Shown: positions 15,600 through 24,177 of the stretch, one piece after another
Layout: each line of letters opens with the position of its first letter
Numbering within the stretch: position 1 is the first letter of the stretch
DNA from: Chitinophagaceae bacterium
GTDB lineage: Bacteria > Bacteroidota > Bacteroidia > Chitinophagales > Chitinophagaceae
Reading direction: 5' to 3'
Assembly: GCA_947450165.1 (NCBI GenBank)
Contig: CANFUJ010000005.1
Span: forward strand, 1 to 43,460
Length of the DNA: 43,460 bases
Position numbers and translations under genes: made by a program
The notes under the pieces: generated by a model
The model's database searches: none
What the model was told of the DNA's origin: nothing
What the model saw: only the letters and a program-made list of their open reading frames with translations

Positions 15600-17009
15600 T
15601 TAATACATCCCATTCAACACCCCAAACGAATACTCAACATCCAATCCTGCTTTTTTACTTTTATTGATGATTTCGTTTAATTTAATTTGGGCATTGATGT
15701 AACTCATTTCTCGGCTATTGATCATAAACAAAGAACTTTCTCCAGAATCAAACATACGCTTTTCGGATAGCCATAAACGCTTGTAGTTGAGCACATTTTC
15801 ACTGTATAAATCAATTTGATTTTTAAAGGTGTTGAATTCATTAAACGTAGCTTTTACTTTATTAAAAAGCTCGTTACGTTTGTTGCGCGTTTCATAAGTT
15901 GTGTTTTCAATTTTTATTTTTGTCAGTTGTAAATCAGCACGCTCTTTCCTCAACAATAATGGAAAACCAACCACCAATCCCCATTTGTAGTTGTTTTGAA
16001 AACCCGTCGATAAATTTTTAGCATCAAATAAAGGGTTGTAATTAAAATTCAAACTGGGCTTTAATTTATCTTTCTTAAACTTTTTTTCAATTGCTAATTG
16101 TTGCAATTTAAAATCGTACACTTTAATGCTTGGATGATTATTGATTAAACTATCTAATTTAGTGAGATTAGTCAAAAGCTTGTTTTCATTTTCATAATTT
16201 TCAGCAGCAATTTCAGGGATTGATTTATCCGTCAACTCAATAGGAATATCATTTTCAAGCCACAAAAAATTGGAGAGTAACAATGATTTAGTTCTGTAAT
16301 CCATCAATGCTTGTTGAGATGCAATAATTCTATCTTGAAGTTGTATGATGGCTTCAACGGTATCTATCGCAGGCCTATCCCCTAGTCTCGATGCAACTTT
16401 GATGGCTTCAACCCTTTCCTGGCTAAGCTTTACGGCATTTTGAAAAACTTCTACATTTGTAAACGACAATTGCCAATCCCAATAAGCTTTACCTGCTTTA
16501 TACAACAATTCGTTTATGGTGTTCGTCTTTTCATAAACCGATAATTGTTGAAATAATTGGGCTTGTTTAAGTGTTGATCTTCTTTCATCAATAATTAAAC
16601 CTTGTAATAGGGGAACTGAAATTTGCGTGTAAATCAAACCTTGATTGGGCGTTTTGTTTTCAGGATTTAAATTAACACCTTGATTTCTTTCGAAGCCTGT
16701 TTTAAATTCAACACCATACCATGTTGGAATTTTAAATCCAGCATTGCCCAATTCGTAATAGTTTTTTTTATCGAAAAACTTATTGTTGAATTCATAAAAC
16801 AACTTCGGATCAAAACTTCCACGTGCGAGAAGCGTATTGGCATTGGCTGTCTTAGGAATTAAATTCGCTTGCTTTGCTAAAGGATGATTTTGCTTCACCA
16901 ATTGTAAAAAATTAGCGTAACTCAATTTTAAAGATGATTCAGTTTGTCCAAAACCATTTAATGCAATTAACACCAGCATTAATATAAAACCACATTTACT
17001 TTTTAGCAT
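15600..17009 (-). CDS. TolC-family outer-membrane efflux protein
   Basis: About 469 residues starting MLKSKCGFILMLVLIALNGFGQ (signal peptide); I choose the ATG at 17009 because it gives a proper signal peptide and overlaps the HlyD stop by 14 bases. The protein has the two long helical repeats of TolC trimers: LKLSYANFLQLVKQNHPLAKQA opening the first, RSTLKQAQLFQQLSVYEKTNTINELL and LSQERVEAIKVASRLGDRPAIDTVEA in the coiled coils, and LKPSLNFNYNPLF in the second barrel repeat. It forms the outer-membrane channel of a tripartite exporter with the HlyD and ABC proteins encoded upstream. Confidence 0.9.
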   Translation of the reverse strand: MLKSKCGFILMLVLIALNGFGQTESSLKLSYANFLQLVKQNHPLAKQANLIPKTANANTLLARGSFDPKLFYEFNNKFFDKKNYYELGNAGFKIPTWYGVEFKTGFERNQGVNLNPENKTPNQGLIYTQISVPLLQGLIIDERRSTLKQAQLFQQLSVYEKTNTINELLYKAGKAYWDWQLSFTNVEVFQNAVKLSQERVEAIKVASRLGDRPAIDTVEAIIQLQDRIIASQQALMDYRTKSLLLSNFLWLENDIPIELTDKSIPEIAAENYENENKLLTNLTKLDSLINNHPSIKVYDFKLQQLAIEKKFKKDKLKPSLNFNYNPLFDAKNLSTGFQNNYKWGLVVGFPLLLRKERADLQLTKIKIENTTYETRNKRNELFNKVKATFNEFNTFKNQIDLYSENVLNYKRLWLSEKRMFDSGESSLFMINSREMSYINAQIKLNEIINKSKKAGLDVEYSFGVLNGMY

Positions 17010-18363
17010 CTTTTTTATTTTTATCCTTATTTTGATTTGCATTTTGTTTGTAATAATCTGCTGGGAACCCATTTATTTGACGCCATAATTCATACCAAAT
17101 GGGTACTTCTTTTAAAAGCGTCATGGATTTAGCACCAGCACCAATTCTGATTTCCTTTGGCCAAGCATGCGTTTTTTTATCGTGTGAAACCAGCACCCTG
17201 TATTTCCCATTTTCATTGGTAAAATTATTAATCGCTACAATTGTTCCACCATAAGTACCGTAAGAAATACCTGGCCAACCTGAAAATATTATTGAAGGCC
17301 AACCATCAAATTGAATTTGTACATGCTGACCAATTTCCAATAATGGAATATCCATTGGCTCTACAAACATTTCAATGGCCAATTCATAATCCGCAGGCAT
17401 GATGCTAATTATTTCTTCGCCCTCTTTAACGGTTTCACCAATACCAGATTGTATCGCTTGAGTAATATAACCATCTTGAGGCGCTAAAATATAATACATG
17501 CCTGATCTAATGCTATAATTCACAAATTGATTTTGCAATTTCGTAACGGTAGCTTCTGCATCATACATATTTGAAAGTGTTGCAAATTTATCTGCTTCAG
17601 ATTTTGAAATCTTATCCGAATAATCTGCAATTATACTTTGCAATTCTATTTTCGCATTTAATATTTCATTTTTACTGGTAATGTATTTATTTTCTTTAGC
17701 GATAACCTTAGCCTGAGTTTCTTGCAATTTCAATCTTCTGGTTTCAAGCTCAGTTAGTGATTTCAACCCTTCTTTATACAACTCTTCCATCCGAACCAAT
17801 TGCTCTTTTGCAATTTTGTAATTTACTTGTGCAGCCGAAAGTTCTGTACTATCAATTTTTGCTTTTAAATTAGCTTGTATGAGTTTATTTTCCGCTTGTT
17901 CGTATTTTAATTTACGTGCGTTGGTCATTGCATCAATTTGATTGTCATTTGCCTTTACTTTTTCCATGTAAGATTTTACCGCAAATTCTTTTGATTTTAA
18001 TTGTTGCTCTGTATTGCCCACTAAATCAGGATCCAAATACTCTGATTTGGTTTCGCTTAAAAACAAAATGGTATCTCCTTTCTTTACAAACTGACCTTCT
18101 TCAACATACCATTTTTCTATTCTACCAGCAATTATGGATTGAATGGTTTGTGGTCGTTGATTTGGTTTAAGCGCTGTTACTTTTGAATTCGACCTGATAT
18201 TTTGAGTCCATGGCAAAAAAAGGATAAGTAAAATAATCGTTCCAAGCACATAAAGAAATTTAATTAATTTCCGATTGTTGATTCGCGCTGACAATAATAT
18301 GAAAGAACTTAAATTCTCCAAATAAGCTTTATCTTTTATCGTGTTGTGTGTAATGTTTAGCAT
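16996..18363 (-). CDS. HlyD-family periplasmic adaptor
   Basis: A 455-residue membrane-fusion protein. One N-terminal membrane helix (LIKFLYVLGTIILLILFLPW, residues 34-53) is followed by the first half of the biotinyl-lipoyl domain (IIAGRIEKWYVEEGQFVKKGDTI). A long coiled-coil hairpin (about 130-300) follows, then the second lipoyl half (ILAPQDGYITQAIQSGIGETVKEGEEI), and finally a beta-barrel domain. It links the inner-membrane ABC protein to TolC. It lies 97 bases after the ABC gene and overlaps tolC by 14 bases. The substrate cannot be told from the sequence. Confidence 0.9.
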   Translation of the reverse strand: MLNITHNTIKDKAYLENLSSFILLSARINNRKLIKFLYVLGTIILLILFLPWTQNIRSNSKVTALKPNQRPQTIQSIIAGRIEKWYVEEGQFVKKGDTILFLSETKSEYLDPDLVGNTEQQLKSKEFAVKSYMEKVKANDNQIDAMTNARKLKYEQAENKLIQANLKAKIDSTELSAAQVNYKIAKEQLVRMEELYKEGLKSLTELETRRLKLQETQAKVIAKENKYITSKNEILNAKIELQSIIADYSDKISKSEADKFATLSNMYDAEATVTKLQNQFVNYSIRSGMYYILAPQDGYITQAIQSGIGETVKEGEEIISIMPADYELAIEMFVEPMDIPLLEIGQHVQIQFDGWPSIIFSGWPGISYGTYGGTIVAINNFTNENGKYRVLVSHDKKTHAWPKEIRIGAGAKSMTLLKEVPIWYELWRQINGFPADYYKQNANQNKDKNKKDAKK

Positions 18364-18460
18364 AATTTATTTTATAAAATAAAACTGGCTTGTTTATAAT
18401 AATTTCTTTTCAAAAAGAGTCCAATGATTTAAATACAGTTATCATTAAAAAAAATAGACC

Positions 18461-20116
18461 TTAAGTTTTTAAAATTTCTCCATCTTTCATAACAATTATT
18501 TCATCTGATTTTTGTTGGAGATATTTATTATTCGAAATACTGATTAATGTCCAACCATTTGATTTATTCGTTAAAAAGTCAATGATTTTATTTCTTTCAT
18601 TTTCATTTATGAAATCGATTTGATTTTCTAGCAACAATAATTTGGGCTTATTAACGATGCTTCTTGCAATGATAATTCTTTGCATTATACTTTTAGAAAG
18701 TCTGTCACCAATATCAATTAAAGTATCCAATCCCTTTGGCAATTCTTTTACAAACTCTGTAAGATAAACTTGTTCAACAGCCCATAGTACATCTTCAATT
18801 TTTACAAATTCCCTGCCTAAAGTAATATTTTCCAACAATGTTCCTTCAAATATGGTTTCTTCAGACAAGCCATTTCCTACTACTTTATAAAGTTGGGAAA
18901 TGTTGTAATTGTTAATAGGCAAATCGTTAATACAAACCCTACCTGATTGAGGATGATACAATCCACTAATTAAATGTATAAGTGTTGATTTTCCAGAACC
19001 ATTATTTCCAGTGATGCAATAATTTTGATTTGCTTTGAAATGATAGTTCACATTTTTTATGATGGTTTTAGTTCTTCCAGGATAGGTAAAACTTAAATCT
19101 TTTAGTTCAACTTGAATAGGTAAATTAATATCATGATTCAATGTTGAATTATTGGTTTGATTATCCAATTCTAAATCGGTTACTTGTCCTAATTTTTCTA
19201 AGGATGTAAGGATGTCAAAAATATTTTCAAGATTCAAAATTATTTTTTCAGAAGAATCAATGACCAATAAGATGATAATTTCTGCTGCCACAAATTGACC
19301 AATATTCATTTGTTGATTTATCACCAACAAACCACCAACAATCAACAAACCTAGTGCAACGATGATTTTGAAAAACAAGAGTAATACATATTGTTTTTTA
19401 AGCACCTGAAAATGATTTTCTCTAGAATCTAAATAACCAAAAACCCTTTCGTCTGTCTTTGATTCTGGAAGACTTGAATCACCAGCAAGTTTGAAACTGT
19501 CTTTCACTCTAGCCAATTCTTCCAACCAAGAAACAACTTTGTATTTATATTTCGATTCATTTAAACTCGTTTCCAAGCCTTTTTTACTTGTAAATTTTAT
19601 AATGCTAAATACCAACACTATCAACAAAATACTAAACAAAATAAAGAAAGGATGATACAATGACAATAAGATTAAACCAAATACAATTTGGAGAATTGCT
19701 GTTGAGAAATCTATTATAATTTTTGATAGACTTTTTTGTAAAGTGAGCACATCAAAAAATCGATTCATCAGTTCGGGCGCATAATGCTTGTAAATTTGTT
19801 CGAACGTTATTTTCGGAATTCTGTATGTAAAATCAAAAGCAGCACGCGTAAATATTTTCTGTTGGATGGTTTCAATAATTCTCATCTGCATGAGTTGCAT
19901 GTAACCACCTAATGCAATGCCAAGGGTAACTATAAAAACAAGTACCATCCAAGAAACAGAAACGGCCCCACCTTGAATGAGGTTGATAATGGATTGAATG
20001 CCTATCGGTAAAGAAAGTGCGATAACACCTTTAAAAAAAGCGTAAGTATATACTTGATAAATCTCTTTGCTATCTGGTTTTAATAAAAGCCAAAAACGTT
20101 GATACGGTGTTTTCAT
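18461..20116 (-). CDS. ABC transporter (membrane + ATPase) with degenerate catalytic motifs
   Basis: A 551-residue fused half-transporter without a peptidase domain. The membrane domain has about six helices in residues 25-300. The nucleotide-binding domain has an intact Walker A (TGNNGSGKST, 369-378), but the signature is LSKSI (473-477) instead of LSGGQ. Walker B ends LLLLEN (493-498) instead of LLLDE, so the metal-binding aspartate is glutamate and the catalytic glutamate is asparagine. The H-loop position reads SISNN. ATP could bind but normal hydrolysis is doubtful. Related Bacteroidota exporters appear to share these changes. It starts 2 bases after the TetR stop. Confidence 0.85.
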   Translation of the reverse strand: MKTPYQRFWLLLKPDSKEIYQVYTYAFFKGVIALSLPIGIQSIINLIQGGAVSVSWMVLVFIVTLGIALGGYMQLMQMRIIETIQQKIFTRAAFDFTYRIPKITFEQIYKHYAPELMNRFFDVLTLQKSLSKIIIDFSTAILQIVFGLILLSLYHPFFILFSILLIVLVFSIIKFTSKKGLETSLNESKYKYKVVSWLEELARVKDSFKLAGDSSLPESKTDERVFGYLDSRENHFQVLKKQYVLLLFFKIIVALGLLIVGGLLVINQQMNIGQFVAAEIIILLVIDSSEKIILNLENIFDILTSLEKLGQVTDLELDNQTNNSTLNHDINLPIQVELKDLSFTYPGRTKTIIKNVNYHFKANQNYCITGNNGSGKSTLIHLISGLYHPQSGRVCINDLPINNYNISQLYKVVGNGLSEETIFEGTLLENITLGREFVKIEDVLWAVEQVYLTEFVKELPKGLDTLIDIGDRLSKSIMQRIIIARSIVNKPKLLLLENQIDFINENERNKIIDFLTNKSNGWTLISISNNKYLQQKSDEIIVMKDGEILKT

Positions 20117-20118
20117 AA

Positions 20119-20796
20119 TTAACTGTTTATTGATTGTAAAGCAAGGTTGATGTAAAATTTGGTAATATAGTCTGGTGCATTTTGTTTGTTAGTTAATCGC
20201 GGCAAATGTTCTCCGAAAAAAACTTGTAAATGCGCTCCTTCAAAAATAGTCGTTAAAAGCATTTGGGGAAATTTATAATCTGGATTAATCTCATTGATGA
20301 TTTTTGAAACGCGTTCAACAAACTGTTTGTAATTCAAAAATGCGCCTTCTTTATTTGAATTGTCAACATCTTTATTTAAGTATGTTTTAATGGATTCCGA
20401 AATGGTAATTTGATGCAATTTATACACTTCAACTTCCTCAATCAGGAGATTCTCGTTAGTATTAGACAGAACCAAGGCTATGGATTTTTCTAATCTTACT
20501 ATTGGAGATGATATATTGGCAATTTCTAAAATCAACCTACACTCCATCCAACCCCAGTACCATGAAATTAAATAGCAAAGCAGTTGATTTTTACTTTTAA
20601 AGTATCTGTAGATAGACGCTTCAGGCGATCCAATAGATTCGCCGAGTTTTTTAAACGTAAACTTTTCAAATCCCAGCTCGGTAATCATTTCAACGGAATG
20701 AAAAATAATCGACTTCCCTAATTTACTGGTAAATGGATCGATTTGAAATAACCCATCGCTTACTTTAATCTTTAAATTAGATAACAAATTGTCCAT
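20119..20796 (-). CDS. TetR-family regulator of the exporter operon
   Basis: A 225-residue protein with an N-terminal HTH: SIIFHSVEMITELGFEKFTFKKLGESIGSPEASIYRYFKSKNQLL (about 29-73), where the recognition helix is PEASIYRYF. The C-terminal domain is helical and should bind an inducer or membrane ligand. The first gene of the operon TetR-ABC-HlyD-TolC, 2 bases before the ABC gene. A palindrome and a -7 element directly upstream suggest autoregulation and control of the whole operon. Confidence 0.88.
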   Translation of the reverse strand: MDNLLSNLKIKVSDGLFQIDPFTSKLGKSIIFHSVEMITELGFEKFTFKKLGESIGSPEASIYRYFKSKNQLLCYLISWYWGWMECRLILEIANISSPIVRLEKSIALVLSNTNENLLIEEVEVYKLHQITISESIKTYLNKDVDNSNKEGAFLNYKQFVERVSKIINEINPDYKFPQMLLTTIFEGAHLQVFFGEHLPRLTNKQNAPDYITKFYINLALQSINS

Positions 20797-20812
20797 TTGA
20801 TTGTATTAGATG

Positions 20813-20833
20813 CAAATATAATAGTATTACTAT
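20813..20833 (-). promoter_or_regulatory. TetR promoter with palindromic operator
   Basis: On the minus strand TATATTTG (20820-20813) is a perfect -7 element 16 bases before the TetR ATG. Directly upstream lies ATAGTATTACTAT (20821-20833), a perfect 6-1-6 palindrome, where a TetR dimer would block RNA polymerase. Confidence 0.6.
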
Positions 20834-20837
20834 CATT

Positions 20838-21044
20838 TTGAAAAATAAATTTTCAAAAAAAATTTCAGATGCTAAAATTGAGGAATCTAAAAGAAGAGTT
20901 ATCTCATTTTCTTCAAAAAAACATGTCCATCCCAATAATAGAAATAATAAAGGAAAAATGAGTTTATTAAAAGTTGCACCTTTAGATGTAGTTGATTTTA
21001 AATTATTCGGTGAACAAATAAGGGAAGTGAGAAATATAGGATAG
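20838..21044 (+). CDS. possible small protein
   Basis: A frame of up to 68 residues from a TTG at 20838; the only internal ATG is at residue 41. The first half is very basic (KKISDAKIEESKRRV). The C-terminal half (LLKVAPLDVVDFKLFGEQIREV) looks coding, but there is no promoter, family or good start. It could be a gene remnant. Confidence 0.25.
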   Translation: MKNKFSKKISDAKIEESKRRVISFSSKKHVHPNNRNNKGKMSLLKVAPLDVVDFKLFGEQIREVRNIG

Positions 21045-21082
21045 ATCTACATTTCTCATAAACATATTTAATTAAAATCCCA

Positions 21083-22078
21083 TCACTTATACAAACCCAC
21101 CAATCCCTCTGCCCTAGTCTTCACCCGATCAATCAATTCCTGCGGTGCAAGCACTTTTACTTTTTCAGCATAACTTAAAATTGTGCCTTCAAGTTCAGGT
21201 GTTAAATAACATTCAATTTCGAGATGCAAGAAATCTTCATTATGTCCCAATACTTTTTGTGTGGAATGTAATGGCTTGGTAAGCATATAACCGGATAAAG
21301 AATTATCAAACAACAATTCTACTTTAAATGGTTTAGAATCGCTGTAAACCGTAGCACCAAAGCCGTATTTGAAAAAATCTTTTGCATCAAAATCCGCAGA
21401 GCGATAACCGCCTTTCATGAGCTCCATGTTTACAACTCTATCTAAAGCCAATGTAGTAATGGCTTCCGATTTTTCAGAAAAACCAGTGATGTACCAACGA
21501 TTTCGATATTCCCTAATGATATAGGCGCTAAAAATATGTTGTTTCGTTTCATCACTATTAAACTTCTTGTAATCAACATGAAGTGGTAATTTATTGATGA
21601 TGCTTTCATAAGCCATTTCAATCCAACGTAAACCCGTATCCGAAATGGGCTGTTCAACTTCAATAATTTGTCGGTTTTCATAACCAGGAATTTGAGAAAT
21701 TCTAAATCCACTTATAAGTTTATCGATAACCGATTCAAATTGATTGAAATATCCACTGTATTTAATTTGTTTCAAGATTGAGGATGACATATCCAGCACT
21801 CGAATTTCATCATGTGTAAGCGGAAAACTATTTATTGAAAAACCTTCCTCTGTATAATAATAACCGCCATAAATTTTGTGGTTTTCAATCGGGGCATTAT
21901 AAATATCTTTCATTGCCCTGATGTCTTTATTAATTTGAGAATCAGAAAGAGAATTAAGTCCTGCACCTTCCATGATCATTTCTTTGAGCATTTGAAGGGT
22001 TGGGTATTTGCGCATTGAATTTCTCAAGCAACCATCTATAATTCTATAGCGAAAAGCAGCATTTTTATTTATAGGCAT
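21083..22078 (-). CDS. WYL-domain transcriptional regulator (first copy)
   Basis: A 331-residue protein. The N-terminal winged helix (residues 6-75) has RIIDGCLRN, PTLQMLKEMI, SDSQINKDIRAMKDI and the wing IYGGYYYTEEGF. The WYL domain lies about 145-225, with IIREYRNRWYITGFSEKSE at the position of the W-Y-L motif and LALDRVVNME after it. A C-terminal WCX extension (KPFKVELLFDNSLSGYML to IDRVKTRAEGLVGLYK) completes it. WYL proteins sense nucleic-acid ligands and regulate DNA-damage or phage-defence genes (PafBC, DriD, BrxR, CapW). It is divergent from the small membrane genes at 22261, whose operator lies between. It may form a pair with the WYL protein at 30245. Confidence 0.9.
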   Translation of the reverse strand: MPINKNAAFRYRIIDGCLRNSMRKYPTLQMLKEMIMEGAGLNSLSDSQINKDIRAMKDIYNAPIENHKIYGGYYYTEEGFSINSFPLTHDEIRVLDMSSSILKQIKYSGYFNQFESVIDKLISGFRISQIPGYENRQIIEVEQPISDTGLRWIEMAYESIINKLPLHVDYKKFNSDETKQHIFSAYIIREYRNRWYITGFSEKSEAITTLALDRVVNMELMKGGYRSADFDAKDFFKYGFGATVYSDSKPFKVELLFDNSLSGYMLTKPLHSTQKVLGHNEDFLHLEIECYLTPELEGTILSYAEKVKVLAPQELIDRVKTRAEGLVGLYK

Positions 22079-22182
22079 ATTTTATGATTTAATTTGGATA
22101 AAGCAATATATGAAATAATAATTTTATAAAAAACTGGTAAAAAATTGGATTGGAAAATAAATTAAAAAATATTTTTTTTCAC

Positions 22183-22218
22183 TTTGTAAAAAGGTTACAA
22201 ACCCATTTAATAAATTCA
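22183..22218 (+). promoter_or_regulatory. 19-bp operator 1 with -7 box
   Basis: TTTGTAAAAAGGTTACAAA at 22183-22201; the -7 position at 22211-22218 reads TAAATTCA (weak). It drives the two small membrane proteins at 22261 and 22505. Confidence 0.6.
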
Positions 22219-22260
22219 ATTGTCGAATACTTTTATTTTTCACCTTTAAATTTAAAAGCG

Positions 22261-22482
22261 ATGTATATCAGAAATTTAGTTAAATACAGAAGAATCGTAA
22301 CCATCTTAGTAGGTTTAATTGTCATTAACATCATTACGCGATTTGTTATTGATATTAATTTCAACGACAACTTTTCCTTGATCAGTTATTTATTGGTGAG
22401 TATCATTTGGGTAGATTTCGTTAGGGTTATGACTGATGAAATTGTTCAGTATGTAGACGATCAAATTCGAAATGAATATTAA
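22261..22482 (+). CDS. small two-helix membrane protein, copy A
   Basis: A 73-residue protein from the ATG at 22261, 43 bases after the predicted -7 box; the longer frame from 22150 begins upstream of the promoter and is rejected. Two membrane segments: IVTILVGLIVINIITRFV and FSLISYLLVSIIWVDFV, then a charged tail. It shares RF...DN...LI.Y.L..I.W.DFVRV with the protein encoded at 22505, so the two are tandem paralogues. It is controlled by operator 1. The function is unknown; the small size and co-regulation with DNA-processing genes suggest a stress-induced membrane factor. Confidence 0.6.
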   Translation: MYIRNLVKYRRIVTILVGLIVINIITRFVIDINFNDNFSLISYLLVSIIWVDFVRVMTDEIVQYVDDQIRNEY

Positions 22483-22504
22483 GTTTTTAAAAATCTTATT
22501 TATT

Positions 22505-22708
22505 ATGAAAAAGTTCATACAAAGCAGAATGCTATTTATGTTTGGCGGTATGATTTACCTCAACATATTTTTCAGATTTTTGAAAGCCAATACTCATGAT
22601 GATAACTGGCTGATGATTTATTATATTTTATTGAATATCCTTTGGATAGACTTTGTACGGGTGAGTGCTAAGAAAGTGATTAAGGAAGTTATGGAAGAAA
22701 CCAAATAA
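22505..22708 (+). CDS. small two-helix membrane protein, copy B
   Basis: A 67-residue protein starting MKKFIQSRMLFMFGGMIYL; the ATG at 22505 is chosen because it aligns with copy A and avoids overlap. Membrane segments are LFMFGGMIYLNIFFRFL and WLMIYYILLNILWIDFV, followed by the basic tail AKKVIKEVMEETK. A paralogue of the protein at 22261, 22 bases downstream of it in the same transcript. A hairpin terminator follows directly. Confidence 0.6.
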   Translation: MKKFIQSRMLFMFGGMIYLNIFFRFLKANTHDDNWLMIYYILLNILWIDFVRVSAKKVIKEVMEETK

Positions 22709-22712
22709 AATC

Positions 22713-22755
22713 CCTGGCTTGGAAAATATTGCCAAGCCAGGAAAACTTTTTATTT
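22713..22755. terminator. bidirectional hairpin terminator
   Basis: Perfect 10-bp arms CCTGGCTTGG (22713-22722) and CCAAGCCAGG (22732-22741) with a 9-base loop. T-rich ends occur on both strands (CTTTTTATTT on plus, GGATTTTATTT on minus). It separates the convergent genes at 22505 and 22750. Confidence 0.85.
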
Positions 22756-23136
22756 AGCATTCAACATAACATAAACAAAAGCCTCTTCAAAACGTACAAC
22801 CCTATTGTCTAGTGTATGTTTTTCTAAAATAAGCGAACATCTATTTCTTAATTCCGAATCCAAAGGAAGATATTCAAACCTAGGTTTATCTTCCCCTTTG
22901 TACTTAATTTTATCAAACCAATACCGCATTACAAATTCGGTTCTTCTTTTGGAAGCCTCAATGGCAAACTCCTCATTAATGTCGTAAGACATAATCAAAT
23001 CAATTTTTTTTGGAACTTTTTTCGTTTCCTTTTCTTTTGAATTTACATTTCCAATTTCTTTGTTTTTTACTTTAGTTGCTTTTTTTACTTCAATTGATGT
23101 TGCATTTTCAAATGCATTTGTTTTCATTTTTACCAT
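22750..23136 (-). CDS. hypothetical basic protein
   Basis: A 128-residue protein. The first 45 residues are very rich in lysine and low in complexity (EVKKATKVKNKEIGNVNSKE). The C-terminal part looks folded: IDLIMSYDINEEFAIEASKR, FVMRYWFDKIKY and LRNRCSLILEKHTLDNRVV. No family is recognised. A positively charged tail would suit DNA or RNA binding, but this is inference. It lies 235 bases downstream of the perfect 19-bp palindrome at 23388 in the right orientation, so it may belong to the same regulon through a long leader. Confidence 0.5.
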   Translation of the reverse strand: MVKMKTNAFENATSIEVKKATKVKNKEIGNVNSKEKETKKVPKKIDLIMSYDINEEFAIEASKRRTEFVMRYWFDKIKYKGEDKPRFEYLPLDSELRNRCSLILEKHTLDNRVVRFEEAFVYVMLNAK

Positions 23137-23231
23137 AGTTTAAATTTTTTAATTTTTAAATAATTAATAAATAAATCACCTTAAAAAACAGATGTACAAT
23201 ACCAATAAGTCAAAGAACTAATTGCTATATC

Positions 23232-23251
23232 AATACCTATATATCGGTATT
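23232..23251. repeat. 20-bp near-palindrome
   Basis: AATACCTATATATCGGTATT matches its own reverse complement at 18 of 20 positions. It lies in the 350-base non-coding stretch 23137-23486 and may be an operator of a second regulator. Confidence 0.35.
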
Positions 23252-23318
23252 AATTTCAGAAGCGGCACTTGAAAACATACTTCTCCTGATACAACTTTTT
23301 TAGTTGTTTAAACAATAA

Positions 23319-23408
23319 ATGATTAATGAATGGGAATTAGAAGACGAGGTTGAGATTGAAATTCATGAAACGAATATAGAGATGCTGATTGTAAAGTATT
23401 TACAATGA
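23319..23408 (+). CDS. possible 29-residue peptide or gene remnant
   Basis: ATG at 23319 to TGA at 23406-23408, rich in glutamate (MINEWELEDEVEIEI). The 19-bp palindrome at 23388 overlaps its end. It may be a remnant of a lost gene of the regulon rather than a functional peptide. Confidence 0.2.
   Translation: MINEWELEDEVEIEIHETNIEMLIVKYLQ
23371..23406 (-). promoter_or_regulatory. perfect 19-bp operator 2, orientation uncertain
   Basis: ATTGTAAAGTATTTACAAT (23388-23406), a perfect 8-3-8 palindrome. With the spacing of the other sites, the minus strand has TATATTCG as -7 box (23378-23371). On the plus strand TAAATTTA (23414-23421) is 2 bases too close. Confidence 0.5.
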
Positions 23409-23486
23409 AGAAATAAATTTAGAAATTATGACTTTAGATTCTGATTGAATTTATAAAGATTTAAATACCTTATAATTCTAAAGGCA

Positions 23487-23846
23487 TTATTTGTAATGGC
23501 TTATTAAATCCCTTAGTTCTTTTTCAGAAATATTTTCTATTTCTGACTTGTCAAATATGGTTAATAGGTAAACTATAGTTTCATTTTCTGAAACTTTTTC
23601 TGATTTAATTAAAAGGTTGGATTCCACTAAAGTTATAACCCTAGCACCGCCACTTTTTCCTTTTTGTTTTGAGGAAATTCTAAGTCTTATCTTATAAGCG
23701 TTGTCTCCTAATGCAATACCTATATGTGGATTTTGAAACAACTCCTTTTCCAACCTTAATAGATCACTTTTTAGTGAATTATATTTCTTGATGAGGGGTT
23801 TTGCTGACTTTATAAAATTTGTTGTAACACTAACTGTGACCTTCAT
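23487..23846 (-). CDS. RelE/ParE-family toxin
   Basis: A 119-residue RelE-superfamily toxin: N-terminal strand KVTVSVTTNFIKSAKPLIKKY, the helical pair SLKSDLLRLEKELFQN, then the core strands NAYKIRLRISSKQKGKSGGARVITL and IVYLLTIFDKSE. The closing helix NISEKELRDLI is typical of this Bacteroidota group. The conserved basic positions (R in IRLR, K in SKQKGKSGG, R in ARV) suit an mRNA-cleaving or gyrase-inhibiting toxin. The antitoxin gene upstream overlaps it by 17 bases. Confidence 0.8.
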   Translation of the reverse strand: MKVTVSVTTNFIKSAKPLIKKYNSLKSDLLRLEKELFQNPHIGIALGDNAYKIRLRISSKQKGKSGGARVITLVESNLLIKSEKVSENETIVYLLTIFDKSEIENISEKELRDLISHYK

Positions 23847-24054
23847 TTAAAAAGTCTTTTAAGGTTTGTAGTTTCTTGCCCGTCTTTTTGGCTGTTTTTA
23901 CTTCCTGTAAAGCTTGCTTAATGCCAGTTAGTATTTCAATTTTATTTTGAAGTTTAATATAGTCTTCATTAATTTTTGTCCAAGCTTTGATAGGAATCAA
24001 AACAGATGTTTTTTGCCCCTTGTCATCTATCATATATTTTACAGGAATAGCCAT
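23830..24054 (-). CDS. antitoxin of the RelE-type pair
   Basis: A 74-residue protein: IPVKYMIDDKGQKTSVLIPIKAW at the N-terminus is a Phd-like strand pattern, followed by a helical region (IEILTGIKQALQEVKTAKK) and the lysine-rich tail that would wrap the toxin. Its end overlaps the toxin start by 17 bases. No 19-bp operator is found in front of this pair, so it appears independent of the surrounding regulon. Confidence 0.75.
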   Translation of the reverse strand: MAIPVKYMIDDKGQKTSVLIPIKAWTKINEDYIKLQNKIEILTGIKQALQEVKTAKKTGKKLQTLKDFLNEGHS

Positions 24055-24177
24055 GATGATTTTTTTGTAAAATTATTAATTTTTATTTGAAGATTAATAA
24101 AATCTAAATTTAATTAAAAATCAATTAAGAGAAAATTTCAGTTGAAAAAATAAAATCTCAATTTATACTCATTTTCT

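Noticed and set aside
21442-21711. 89-residue frame overlapping the first WYL gene
   Set aside because: Same strand but other frame inside an intact WYL protein; no independent evidence.
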